This document shows, piece by piece, positions 43,347 through 51,337 of a DNA stretch of 64,000 nucleotides. Source of the DNA: JAAYAY01 sp963674575 (GTDB taxonomy: Bacteria > Planctomycetota > Planctomycetia > Pirellulales > Thermoguttaceae); NCBI GenBank assembly GCA_963674575.2, contig CAXXQT010000009.1, forward strand, positions 1,922,001-1,986,000, in the 5' to 3' direction. The notes under the pieces are model-generated. The model was given only the letters and a program-made list of their open reading frames with translations, was not told where the DNA came from and did no database searches. The position numbers and the translations under genes are program-made. How positions within the stretch are numbered: the first letter of the stretch is position 1; every line of letters starts with the position of its first letter.

Positions 43347-44795
43347 ATGAAATCTCTCAGCCGCCGCCGTTTTCTTGAGCAGTCGATGTTAGCTACGGCC
43401 GCCGCCGTCGCCGGTCCTGCCGTCGGGTCTGTCATGGCCCAGCAGGAGCAAAGCACCAGTCCCAACGAACGTCTGAGCGTTGCCGTGATCGGCGCTCGCG
43501 GCCGTGGCAAGGCCCACGCCAAGATGGCCGCTGCCCGGAAAGACTGTGTCATCAGCTACATCTGCGACTGCGACAAGGCGATCGGGCCCGAGGTGGCCGC
43601 CGGGTTCGACAGCAAGCCCAAGTTCGTCGAGGACATGCGGCGGATCTTCGACGACAAGTCGGTCGACGTCGTCACCGTCGCCACGCCCAACCACTGGCAC
43701 GCACTGGCGGCCATCTGGGCCATGCAGGCCGGCAAGGATGTGTACGTCGAAAAGCCGGTCAGCCATAACGTCTCCGAGGGCCGACGCATGGTCCAGGTCA
43801 TGGAGAAGTACCAGCGGATCTGCCAGGGCGGAACCCAGCATCGTTCGACCGGCCAGGCCAAGGCCGCCGCCGAATACGTCCGGCAAGGCAAGCTTGGCGA
43901 GATCAAGCTGGCCAAGTGCTACATGTACCGCCCGCGAAATCATATGGGCCCGCTGGGAACATACGAGGTGCCCGAGAGCGTCGACTACAACCTCTGGGCC
44001 GGCCCCGCCCCTATGGAACTCCCGCTCACGCGACCGCACTTCCACTACGACTGGCACTGGATCTGGAACTACGGAAACGGCGAATTGGGAAACAACAGCG
44101 TCCATGTCGTCGACCTGATGCGGAAGATCACCGGCCTGACCGGGCTGGGACGCGGCGTGATGAGCTACGGCGCGCGCCACTTCGACGACGCCGGACAAAC
44201 GCCGAACACGCAGGTGACCATTCACGACTTCGGTCCGACGACCGTTGTGCAGGAAATCCGCAACCTCAAGAGCGGTCCACCCCCGCAGGACGCCAATATC
44301 TTGATCGAAGGAACGGAAGGCTACCTGGTCGCCACGTTCAGTGGCGTGACCGCCTTCGACTCCGACGGAAAAATGATCGAGAAGCTGACCGGCGAGGGCG
44401 ACAATCACTTCGGCAATTTCATCGAGGCGGTTCATAGTCGCAAGGTCGAAGACCTGAACGCTCCGATCATCGAGGGCCATCAGTCGACGGCGATTGTCCA
44501 CGTGGCCAATATCTCTCAGCAGTTGGGCCGCTCGGCCTCCAACGGCGAGATCAAGACGCAGCTGGAAGGGCTCGACACCAACGACGACGTGCTCGAGACG
44601 TTCGAAGGCATCCAGAAACACCTGGCCGAAAACGACTTCGACCTGGAAAAACGCCGTATCAAGTTCGGGCCACTCACGCTCGGGCCGTGGCTGGCAATCG
44701 ACGAAGAGACCTTCCCCGACAACCCCGCGGCCAGCGCCATGCTCACCCGCCAGTATCGCGAGCCCTTCGTCGTGCCCACCGCGGACAAGATCTGA
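43347..44795 (+). CDS. Tat-exported Gfo/Idh/MocA oxidoreductase
   Basis: 482 residues with a strong Tat signal (SLSRRRFLEQSMLATAAAVAG). Rossmann VAVIGARGRGKAHAKMA, then ATPNHWHALAAIWAMQAGKDVYVEKPVSHNVSEGRRM, the diagnostic EKP motif. The C-terminal domain includes HYDWHWIWNYGNGELGNNSVHVVDLMRKITG, typical of the planctomycete secreted subfamily. Oxidises a sugar or polyol in the periplasm. Followed by the tandem duplication that leads into the GH106 gene. Confidence 0.92.
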   Translation: MKSLSRRRFLEQSMLATAAAVAGPAVGSVMAQQEQSTSPNERLSVAVIGARGRGKAHAKMAAARKDCVISYICDCDKAIGPEVAAGFDSKPKFVEDMRRIFDDKSVDVVTVATPNHWHALAAIWAMQAGKDVYVEKPVSHNVSEGRRMVQVMEKYQRICQGGTQHRSTGQAKAAAEYVRQGKLGEIKLAKCYMYRPRNHMGPLGTYEVPESVDYNLWAGPAPMELPLTRPHFHYDWHWIWNYGNGELGNNSVHVVDLMRKITGLTGLGRGVMSYGARHFDDAGQTPNTQVTIHDFGPTTVVQEIRNLKSGPPPQDANILIEGTEGYLVATFSGVTAFDSDGKMIEKLTGEGDNHFGNFIEAVHSRKVEDLNAPIIEGHQSTAIVHVANISQQLGRSASNGEIKTQLEGLDTNDDVLETFEGIQKHLAENDFDLEKRRIKFGPLTLGPWLAIDEETFPDNPAASAMLTRQYREPFVVPTADKI

Positions 44796-44808
44796 CACCC
44801 GGCACGGG

Positions 44809-45120
44809 GTGGCCCTGATGATTTTCCGCATTCAGTTTCCCATTTCTGTTAGCACAGCCGGAAAATCGTCAGGGTGGCTCTGCCACAAGAGGTCTTGTTT
44901 TCGGCATGCCGGAGGCCAACCAAAAGGAGCGACCCTCCATGCGTTCCACGCCGTCTTTCGAACGCGGGTGACCCTGATGATTCTCCGCATTCGGTCTCCC
45001 ATTTCTGTTGGTACAGCCGGAAAATCGTCAGGGTGGCTCAGCCACAAGAGGTCTTGTCCTCGGTATTCCAGAGGTCAACCAAAAGGAGCAACCCTCTATG
45101 CGTTCCACGCCGTCTTTCGA
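44809..45120 (+). repeat. Tandem duplication, 153 bp unit at 159-bp period
   Basis: Copy 1 is 44809-44961, copy 2 is 44968-45120. Each unit starts with a hairpin (CCCTGATGATTTTCCG pairing with CGGAAAATCGTCAGGG in copy 1), then GTGGC-TCT-GCCAC and ACAAGAGGTCTTGT, then AAAAGGAGC and the start ATGCGTTCCACGCCG. Thus the upstream region, ribosome binding site and first seven codons of the GH106 gene are duplicated. Confidence 0.92.
44939..44971 (+). CDS. Ten-codon micro-ORF copied from the GH106 gene start
   Basis: ATG with AAAAGGAGC upstream encodes MRSTPSFERG and stops at the first bases of the second repeat copy. The first seven residues equal those of the downstream protein. It may be translated as a leader peptide or be a by-product of the duplication. 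No function known. Confidence 0.5.
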   Translation: MRSTPSFERG

Positions 45121-47920
45121 TTCTCTGCTGCGTTTCACCTTAACTCTCTCGTTCGCCGGAATGACGTTTCTTGCTGTCATTCGCGGTGTAGAGGCGGAAG
45201 AAACATGCACCGAGAACGCAGGCCCGACGGACGCCTTGGGACTCTTCAAACCGGGCAAACCGCTTGCACTGGAAGCCGGATTCAGCGACCCGCCGCCGAT
45301 CTCGCGGATCTGGTGCTGGTGGCAGTGTCATGGCAGCGCGTTCACTAAAGAGGAGTTGACCCACCAGCTCGAGCAATTCGCCAACCAGGGGTTCGGCGGC
45401 GTTGAGATCAAGGACACCGTCCTGCAACCGCGTGACGAACAAACGGAGTCGATCAAGGACATTCCGTTTATGAGCTCCGAGTGGCTCGATATGTTTGCCC
45501 ATGCCGAAAGGGAGTGCAAGCGGTTGAACCTTATTCTCCGAAGCCGGTTTGGAAGCGGCTGGAACGCCGGCGGGCCCTGGGTCTCGCCCGAGGATTCTTC
45601 GCAGGTCCTGACCAAGGCAGAGCTATCCATAGCGCAGGATACTCACAAGTACACCGGTCCGATTCCAACCAAAGACGAACGTCCCAGTTTGGAGGAACTG
45701 CGCCACGGAAACGCGTTTGTCATCGCCGTGCGGAAGGATGGGTCGGAAACGATTGACCTGTCGACAGAAGTGACCGACTCGCGAGAAATCTTGTGGAACG
45801 TGCCCGCCGGGCAGTGGGCCCTCTACTCGTTCTTCAGTGCAGCGTCGGGCAAGCAACTCATGAGTGCGAGTCCTTCCGGTGGCGGACTCCACCACGATCA
45901 CCTTTCGACCGAGGGCACGGACCTGCATCTTCGCAAGTTCGCCCAGAAGTTTGTCGAGAAGCTCGGGCCATTTGATCAAACGGCGTTCGACGGCTTCGGC
46001 ACCGATAGCTGGGAGATGGGCAATCCCACCTGGACGCCCGGCTTTCGTGACGAGTTTCAGAAGCGTTGCGGCTACGATCCCGCTCCCTACCTGCCAGTGG
46101 TCGTCGCGGGCTACGACCTGGGCGAAAAGGGACGTCGGTTCCTTTACGATTTCTGGAACGTGGTGAGTCGACTGATCATCGAGACGCACTACCAGCGGGT
46201 GACTGATTGGTGCGAGTCGCGCGAGGTCGCCATTACCGGCGAGGCGGGCGCCGGCCCAAGCCACTGCATCCCAAACAACCTGCTCGAAGGTCTCGGCGCC
46301 GTCAGTGTTCCAATGGGGGAGCTCTGGATGGAAGGCCGTGCCTACGTGAAGATCCCTTCCTCGGCCGCACACACCTACGGGCATCGGCTGGTCGCGTTGG
46401 AGTCGTTCACGGCGCGCCACGAACCCCATCGCATCACGCCTGCCACCTTGAAACCCCGTGCCGATGAGGCGTTTCTGCTCGGAGGCAACTATCTTGCTCC
46501 GGCCGTCGTCGAGTACTCGCCTGCCGCCGCTGGCAAGCCGGGCTGGCTGCATTCCGTCGGGCCGCACCTGAACTACCAGCAAACCTGGTGGTCGATGGGA
46601 CGCCCCTTTTTCGACTACCTGGGGCGATGCTGTTTCCTGCTTCAGTCGGGTAAGAACGTTGCCGACGTGGCGATCTACAGGACTTTTCGCTCATCGGAGA
46701 ATTATCGCTGGCAAGCTCCCAGCGAAGACGGCCTGCTCAACTATCGCAAAGACTACGCCTTCGATTTCGTCAGCGACGAGATCCTCCGACGGCACGCCTC
46801 GGGAAAGGCCGGACGCATGTCGCTTGCCAGCGGGGCAGACTACTCGCTGCTGTTTGTCTCGGCCAGCTCCGTGCCGACGATGCCCCTGGAGACGCTCGAC
46901 GCGATTCGGCGACTGCTCGACGAAGGCGTGACCGTCATCTGGGAAGGCGAGTTTCCGGGCAACTCCCCAAGCTTGATCGACTATCCCGCATGTGATCAGA
47001 GGATGCGCGAGGTGGCCAGAGAGGTATCGCAGCATCCGCGGCTAGTGAGGGTTCCCAACTTCGACCAGGCCGCGATCGTCGCACAGCTCGAGAAGAACGG
47101 AACACCGGCGGCGATCAAGCCGGTTGCCCCTTCTCCGCTCCGCTACGTTCACCGCCGCACGGAGACAGCCGACCTCTTCTTTGTGGTCAACCGCAAAGCG
47201 GCCAGCGTCAAAACGGCGTTTGTGTTCAGAGTGAAAGGGCGCACTCCTGAGTTCTGGGACCCGATGACAGGTCAAATCGCCGCCGCTCCGCACGAACACA
47301 CGCCCGACGGTGTCAAGGTCCAGATGGAGATGACCTCACTCCAGTCGACCTTCGTCGTCTTCCGGGAGAAGCCAACACAGCAAGGAGCAACCGCCGGCTC
47401 TCGTCCATGCGTCTCCAGTGTCATCCAAACGCTCAGTGGCCCCTGGAACGTCGCGTTTCCGGCCGATTCAGGAGCGCCCGAACAGATATCCCTCGAAGAA
47501 CTGCTGCCGCTGCAAACGCATTCGGAGCCTGGTGTGCGCGGATTCAGCGGCATCGCCACTTACACGAAGCAGTTTTCTTGCGACCTGAGTCAAATCGATC
47601 CGAGCGAACAAGTCACCCTCGACCTCGGACAGGTGTGCGACCTGTGCCAGGTGACTCTCAACGGCAAGGACCTCGGGATCCGCTGGTTCACGCCGTACCG
47701 CTACGAGATCACCGGGGTGTTGAAAGACGGTGAGAACCGGCTCACCGTTCGCGTGGCCAACTCCTGGCACAACCGTATCGTCAGCGACTCGAAGCTCGCT
47801 CCGAAGGATCGCGTCACTCGAATCGCCGAGCCAAGCGTCTACGAATCCCCCTACATCAAAAACAAACCCTTGTCCCCTTCCGGCCTCATCGGTCCTGTGA
47901 AGCTGCGCGTCGGGAAATAG
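45098..47920 (+). CDS. Secreted GH106-type alpha-L-rhamnosidase-like glycosidase
   Basis: 940 residues from MRSTPSFDSLLRFTLTL with AAAAGGAGC upstream; signal peptide ends near VIRGVEAEE. Family pattern: SRIWCWWQCHGSAFTKEELTHQLEQFANQGFGGVEIKD at the start of the TIM barrel, GFGTDSWEMGNPTWTPGFRDEF, and GAGPSHCIPNNLLEGLGAVSVPMGELW. The C-terminus is a galactose-binding jelly roll (TLDLGQVCDLCQVTLNGKDLGIRWFTPYRYEIT). It likely removes rhamnose from a plant- or algal-type polysaccharide. A third copy of the upstream structured repeat follows the gene. Confidence 0.82.
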   Translation: MRSTPSFDSLLRFTLTLSFAGMTFLAVIRGVEAEETCTENAGPTDALGLFKPGKPLALEAGFSDPPPISRIWCWWQCHGSAFTKEELTHQLEQFANQGFGGVEIKDTVLQPRDEQTESIKDIPFMSSEWLDMFAHAERECKRLNLILRSRFGSGWNAGGPWVSPEDSSQVLTKAELSIAQDTHKYTGPIPTKDERPSLEELRHGNAFVIAVRKDGSETIDLSTEVTDSREILWNVPAGQWALYSFFSAASGKQLMSASPSGGGLHHDHLSTEGTDLHLRKFAQKFVEKLGPFDQTAFDGFGTDSWEMGNPTWTPGFRDEFQKRCGYDPAPYLPVVVAGYDLGEKGRRFLYDFWNVVSRLIIETHYQRVTDWCESREVAITGEAGAGPSHCIPNNLLEGLGAVSVPMGELWMEGRAYVKIPSSAAHTYGHRLVALESFTARHEPHRITPATLKPRADEAFLLGGNYLAPAVVEYSPAAAGKPGWLHSVGPHLNYQQTWWSMGRPFFDYLGRCCFLLQSGKNVADVAIYRTFRSSENYRWQAPSEDGLLNYRKDYAFDFVSDEILRRHASGKAGRMSLASGADYSLLFVSASSVPTMPLETLDAIRRLLDEGVTVIWEGEFPGNSPSLIDYPACDQRMREVAREVSQHPRLVRVPNFDQAAIVAQLEKNGTPAAIKPVAPSPLRYVHRRTETADLFFVVNRKAASVKTAFVFRVKGRTPEFWDPMTGQIAAAPHEHTPDGVKVQMEMTSLQSTFVVFREKPTQQGATAGSRPCVSSVIQTLSGPWNVAFPADSGAPEQISLEELLPLQTHSEPGVRGFSGIATYTKQFSCDLSQIDPSEQVTLDLGQVCDLCQVTLNGKDLGIRWFTPYRYEITGVLKDGENRLTVRVANSWHNRIVSDSKLAPKDRVTRIAEPSVYESPYIKNKPLSPSGLIGPVKLRVGK

Positions 47921-47980
47921 CTCCTGGTCGCGTTTCTACACGATCTCGGGCAACTCGTATCCCTTCCGTCGCGACCGCGG

Positions 47981-48070
47981 GTGGCCCTGATGATTTTCCG
48001 CATTAGGTCTCCCATCTCTGTTGGCACAGTCGGAAGATCGTCAGGGTGGCTCAGCCACAAGAGGTCCTGT
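47981..48070 (+). repeat. Third copy of the structured repeat, downstream of GH106
   Basis: 90 bases in the same orientation as 44809-44899, with all three stems kept: CCCTGATGATTTTCCG / CGGAAGATCGTCAGGG (wobbles), GTGGC / GCCAC and ACAAGAGGTCCTGT. It lacks the ribosome binding site and start codon part. Confidence 0.88.
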
Positions 48071-48072
48071 TC

Positions 48073-48145
48073 CGAGGCGATGAGCGTGAGCGGTTAAACC
48101 ACCACGCCCATCGCTTCGCTCGGAGCTCTGCGCGTGCCACCCATG
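48073..48145. repeat. Degenerate cruciform related to 21533-21618
   Basis: Arms near 48073-48088 (GGCGATGAGCGTG) and 48103-48119 (CACGCCCATCGCTTCG); the right side continues GCGTGCCACCCATG, shared with the other copy. It directly follows the structured repeat. Confidence 0.65.
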
Positions 48146-48164
48146 CTGAACTCGCCACACCTCT

Positions 48165-48375
48165 TTATCCAACCACGTCCACTTCCATCCCGAGCATTTT
48201 GCCGAGTTGCTGCAGCTCGTCGGCATAGTGCCCGTAGACCCACACCAGGTGATTGCCGTAGTCGGCCTGTTTGCCAGCAAAGTCTTGCGCTTTGCCCTCG
48301 ATTGGCACGACCCGAGCTTCGACGGAACAGCCGAGGTTGTCGCCGTTCCAGCCTTCCAAAACGCACGGAGCGCCC
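48165..48375 (-). pseudogene. 3' fragment of an isomerase-like gene
   Basis: Only the last 65-70 codons are readable on the minus strand: CVLEGWNGDNLGCSVEARVV, FAGKQADYGNHLVWVYGHYA and DELQQLGKMLGMEVDVVG, then a stop. The pattern recalls the C-terminal part of L-fucose or L-arabinose isomerase-like proteins (about 480 residues), from memory. The rest would lie under the next gene, which runs the other way, so it is lost. Confidence 0.5.
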
Positions 48376-48487
48376 GCAATCCTATCGCATGGCAAACGCC
48401 GGCACAAGAATGTGCTGGCCCCCGCCATGATGGTCTGTTACGCTGGCATCTGTCTGGATGCAATTGTCTGGCAGGAGGGGATGGGTG

Positions 48488-50080
48488 ATGAAGCGACTGC
48501 TTGCAGGGGCATGTGCCCTGTGCCTGGTGTTGTTCGACAGTGCGTATGCTGCAGACGTTGCCCCCGCGCAACGCCCCAATATCATCCTCGTCATGGCGGA
48601 CGATCTCGGCTGGTCCGACATCGGTTGTTACGGTGGCGAACTGGGCACCCCACACATCGACTCGCTGGCCCGAGACGGGCTGCGGTTCACCCAGTTCTAC
48701 AACAACTCGATATGCGGACCCACGAGGGCCTCCCTGCTTACGGGATTGTATTGCCAACAGGTTGGCCATCGAGGCGACCGTTGGAATGAGCCGAAGGACT
48801 TCAGCAAGTGCGTGACGGTTGCTGAACTGCTGCAAGTGGCCGGCTATCGCACGATGATGGTGGGGAAATGGCAGGGGCGAGACCTGGCGGTCGATCGTGG
48901 CTTCGACCGCTTCTTCGGTCCCATGTGCCAGGCGAAGATCAGCTACTTCCACGAGGTTGAACAAAACCCGTACCGTTTGGACCGCGATTCTTGGGAGATG
49001 CCCCAGGATTTCTATCTGACGGACGCCATCAACGACTTTGCGGTTGAGTTTCTCGAAGAGGCTGTCGGTCGAGACCAACCCTTCTTTCTGTACGTGGCGC
49101 ACATCGCTCCGCACTGGCCCTTGCACGCCCGTGAAGCAGACATCGCGCCATACCGCCAGCAGTATCGGGAATATGGCTGGGACCAGTGGCGGCAACGACG
49201 GTTCCTGAAGCAGCGCGAGTTGGGCATCGTTCCCAGCGCCTGGGAGCTGTCGCCGCGACCCGCGAGCATCCACGAGTGGGAAGCGGACCCGAACAAGGAC
49301 TGGCAGGCGGAACGTATGGCCGTGTATGCAGCGCAAGTGGAGGCCATTGATCGCGGACTCGGCCAGCTTCTGGAGATCGTTCAGAATTCCGGGAAAGCTG
49401 ACGACACCCTGGTGATGTTCCTGTCTGACAACGGAGCGGCGCCAGACGGCGGGGTCGCACCCACCAACGGCGGCTTTGGCTTCACGCCCAATGGAGCCAA
49501 CGATCGCTGGCGAAAGGACGGCGTGCCGATCCGCCCCGGCAGCGGGCCAGACAACCTTCCCGGTCCGCATGATACCTTCGCCGCCTACGGGCTGGCGTGG
49601 GCCAACGTGAGCAACGCGCCGCTGCGTGGTACGAAGCTGACCGGCTACGAAGGTGGCATCCGCACGCCCCTGGTCGTTCGCTGGCCGGCCGTCGTTCAGC
49701 CTCGCGGCGGCCTTACCGATCAGGTCGGGCATGTAATCGACATCATGGCGACCTGTTTGGATGTGGCGGGAGAAGAGTATCCGGCTGAGTTTCACGGCCG
49801 CAGGCCCGTCCCGATGGAAGGAAGAAGCCTGCTGCCGGTCTTTCAGGGGCGTCAGCGAGAGGGGCATCCGATGCTGTGCTGGAGCGTGCCCCAGCATTAC
49901 GCTATCCGGATGGGACCGTGGAAGGCCGTCCGTCCGAGAAGCGGCGGATCGTGGCAACTCTACGATCTTGAAGCGGACGGCACCGAGACAATCGATTTGG
50001 CAGCACGGCAGCCGGAACGGACGAAAGAACTGGCAACACAGTTTGAACAGTGGCGAAAGCGAGTGGGGGGAGAGAAATGA
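48488..50080 (+). CDS. Secreted sulfatase (CGPTR type)
   Basis: 530 residues from MKRLLAGACALCLVLFDSAYA, a signal peptide; AGGAGGGG upstream. Metal site ILVMADDLGWSDIGCYGG; catalytic cysteine in NSICGPTRASLLTGLYCQQVGHRG; FLSDNGAAPDGG and the KLTGYEGGIRTPLVVRWP block. CxPxR with Gly at the second position is normal for arylsulfatase-type enzymes. It would desulfate a glycan alongside the GH106 enzyme. An in-frame ATG at 48458 is less likely. Confidence 0.93.
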   Translation: MKRLLAGACALCLVLFDSAYAADVAPAQRPNIILVMADDLGWSDIGCYGGELGTPHIDSLARDGLRFTQFYNNSICGPTRASLLTGLYCQQVGHRGDRWNEPKDFSKCVTVAELLQVAGYRTMMVGKWQGRDLAVDRGFDRFFGPMCQAKISYFHEVEQNPYRLDRDSWEMPQDFYLTDAINDFAVEFLEEAVGRDQPFFLYVAHIAPHWPLHAREADIAPYRQQYREYGWDQWRQRRFLKQRELGIVPSAWELSPRPASIHEWEADPNKDWQAERMAVYAAQVEAIDRGLGQLLEIVQNSGKADDTLVMFLSDNGAAPDGGVAPTNGGFGFTPNGANDRWRKDGVPIRPGSGPDNLPGPHDTFAAYGLAWANVSNAPLRGTKLTGYEGGIRTPLVVRWPAVVQPRGGLTDQVGHVIDIMATCLDVAGEEYPAEFHGRRPVPMEGRSLLPVFQGRQREGHPMLCWSVPQHYAIRMGPWKAVRPRSGGSWQLYDLEADGTETIDLAARQPERTKELATQFEQWRKRVGGEK

Positions 50081-50096
50081 AACGGCATATCACAAA

Positions 50097-51098
50097 TCAC
50101 CGCTGAACGCGGATCGTTCCCACGTTGTACCATCCGTCCTCTCTTCGACCGGCGATCGCCAGCCTGACCGCCGGTCGGTCTGTTTGCTCTTCCAGGATGC
50201 CGATGTCCACGTCGTATTCACCCTCGGACGTATCCGCGGGAATCACGACAGCGCCGTCGTACAGATTGTCGCCTGGCAACATCGCCTGGGGATAGTAATC
50301 CAGCATGTGGCACCAGCTTCGACTGAATCCGCCCATGTCGCCCAGGCAGTCGACCCTCCAACCGACGGGGCGCTTCGACAGTCCGTACCCGTTGGTCTTC
50401 TCGTCCGTCAGGAGCATGACCAGAGGCGACTTGGAGAATCCGTCGAGGTAGCTGTCCACGAGTGCCTCGCGAGTTTTCTGGCTGAGTCGGGCCGAGCCGG
50501 CTCCTTCTCCCCAGGCGCCGACGATGGAAAGATCCACGCTTTCGAGGCCCGGGTGCCCGTCGTACCGATTTCCCAATGCACGGATCATGCCGCCGAAATG
50601 TTCGGCATACCGAGGATCTTCCGGATCCGTTCGCCACTTTCGTTCGGGCAGGTTCTTCTCCGGTCCGACCAGGGCCCGGTACCAGTCGGGCACGTCGTTA
50701 TTCGCTCCCGTGCCGTAAGGAGCGATGCGAAGGAGCAGGGTCTGGCCTCGTGCCGCCGCCGTCTCCAGAACTTTGTCGAGGAGATCCCAGCGATATTCAC
50801 CTTTGGCCGGCTCGATGAACTTCCAATAGATGCGGAAGTACGCCAACGAGGTCATGGGATAGTCTTCGTTTTCCAGGTTGCCGTCGAATTCCTGATATTC
50901 GATGGGATACCCCTCGGTCCACTTTTTGCCCTCGTTCAGCGTGTCTCCGTTGAACCGTTGAAAGGTCATGAACCCGATTCCGGGATTGACCAGCACGTCG
51001 TCAATCTCCTTGGGCCGAACAACGACGGTCTCCTGGGACAGCGCGACCAGCGGCCACGCCAAAATCGCAACCAGCAGGACTCGGAATACAATTCGCAT
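50097..51098 (-). CDS. DUF4832-like secreted barrel protein with in-frame internal deletion
   Basis: 333 residues, signal peptide RIVFRVLLVAILAWPLVALSQE; ATG at 51098 with AAAGG upstream. It starts like the family (VNPGIGFMTFQRFNGDTLNEG, FRIYWKFIEPAKGEYRWDLLDKVL, VDLSIVGAWGEGAG), a GH42-like barrel. Relatives are about 450 residues; after CHMLDYYPQAM they have about 110-120 residues more of barrel and hinge before LPGDNLYDG and the final beta domain. Here the two are joined directly, in frame. The protein may fold poorly or be inactive. Confidence 0.7.
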   Translation of the reverse strand: MRIVFRVLLVAILAWPLVALSQETVVVRPKEIDDVLVNPGIGFMTFQRFNGDTLNEGKKWTEGYPIEYQEFDGNLENEDYPMTSLAYFRIYWKFIEPAKGEYRWDLLDKVLETAAARGQTLLLRIAPYGTGANNDVPDWYRALVGPEKNLPERKWRTDPEDPRYAEHFGGMIRALGNRYDGHPGLESVDLSIVGAWGEGAGSARLSQKTREALVDSYLDGFSKSPLVMLLTDEKTNGYGLSKRPVGWRVDCLGDMGGFSRSWCHMLDYYPQAMLPGDNLYDGAVVIPADTSEGEYDVDIGILEEQTDRPAVRLAIAGRREDGWYNVGTIRVQR

Positions 51099-51337
51099 CA
51101 GAGACACCTTTCTCAGAGTGAAAAGGAGGAGACGTTCGAGAGCTGCGGATTCCCTGAAAAGCTGGGCTAGGGCTGAAGACTGTAGGCTGTAGGTTCCTGA
51201 TGCGAGCTCGATTGTGATGGAAAGCCGCTTTCGATGCGCGAAAATTCCATATTCTTCCGTCCTTCAGTCTTCGGCCTTCAGCCTTCGGTCTTGTTTCCGA
51301 CTTCATTCGTTTGCACTTCCACCGCGGATGGGCGCTC
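51099..51337. other. Short gene-free region with CTTCAG-type repeat text
   Basis: Contains CTTCAGTCTTCGGCCTTCAG and, on the other side, GGCTGAAGACTGTAGGCTG, a low-complexity repeat pair that can form a loose stem. No gene. Confidence 0.5.

Noticed and set aside
47926..47976. GGTCGCG / CGCGACC hairpin after the GH106 gene as a terminator
   Set aside because: Seven-base stem with a 37-base loop and no U-tract; too weak to call.
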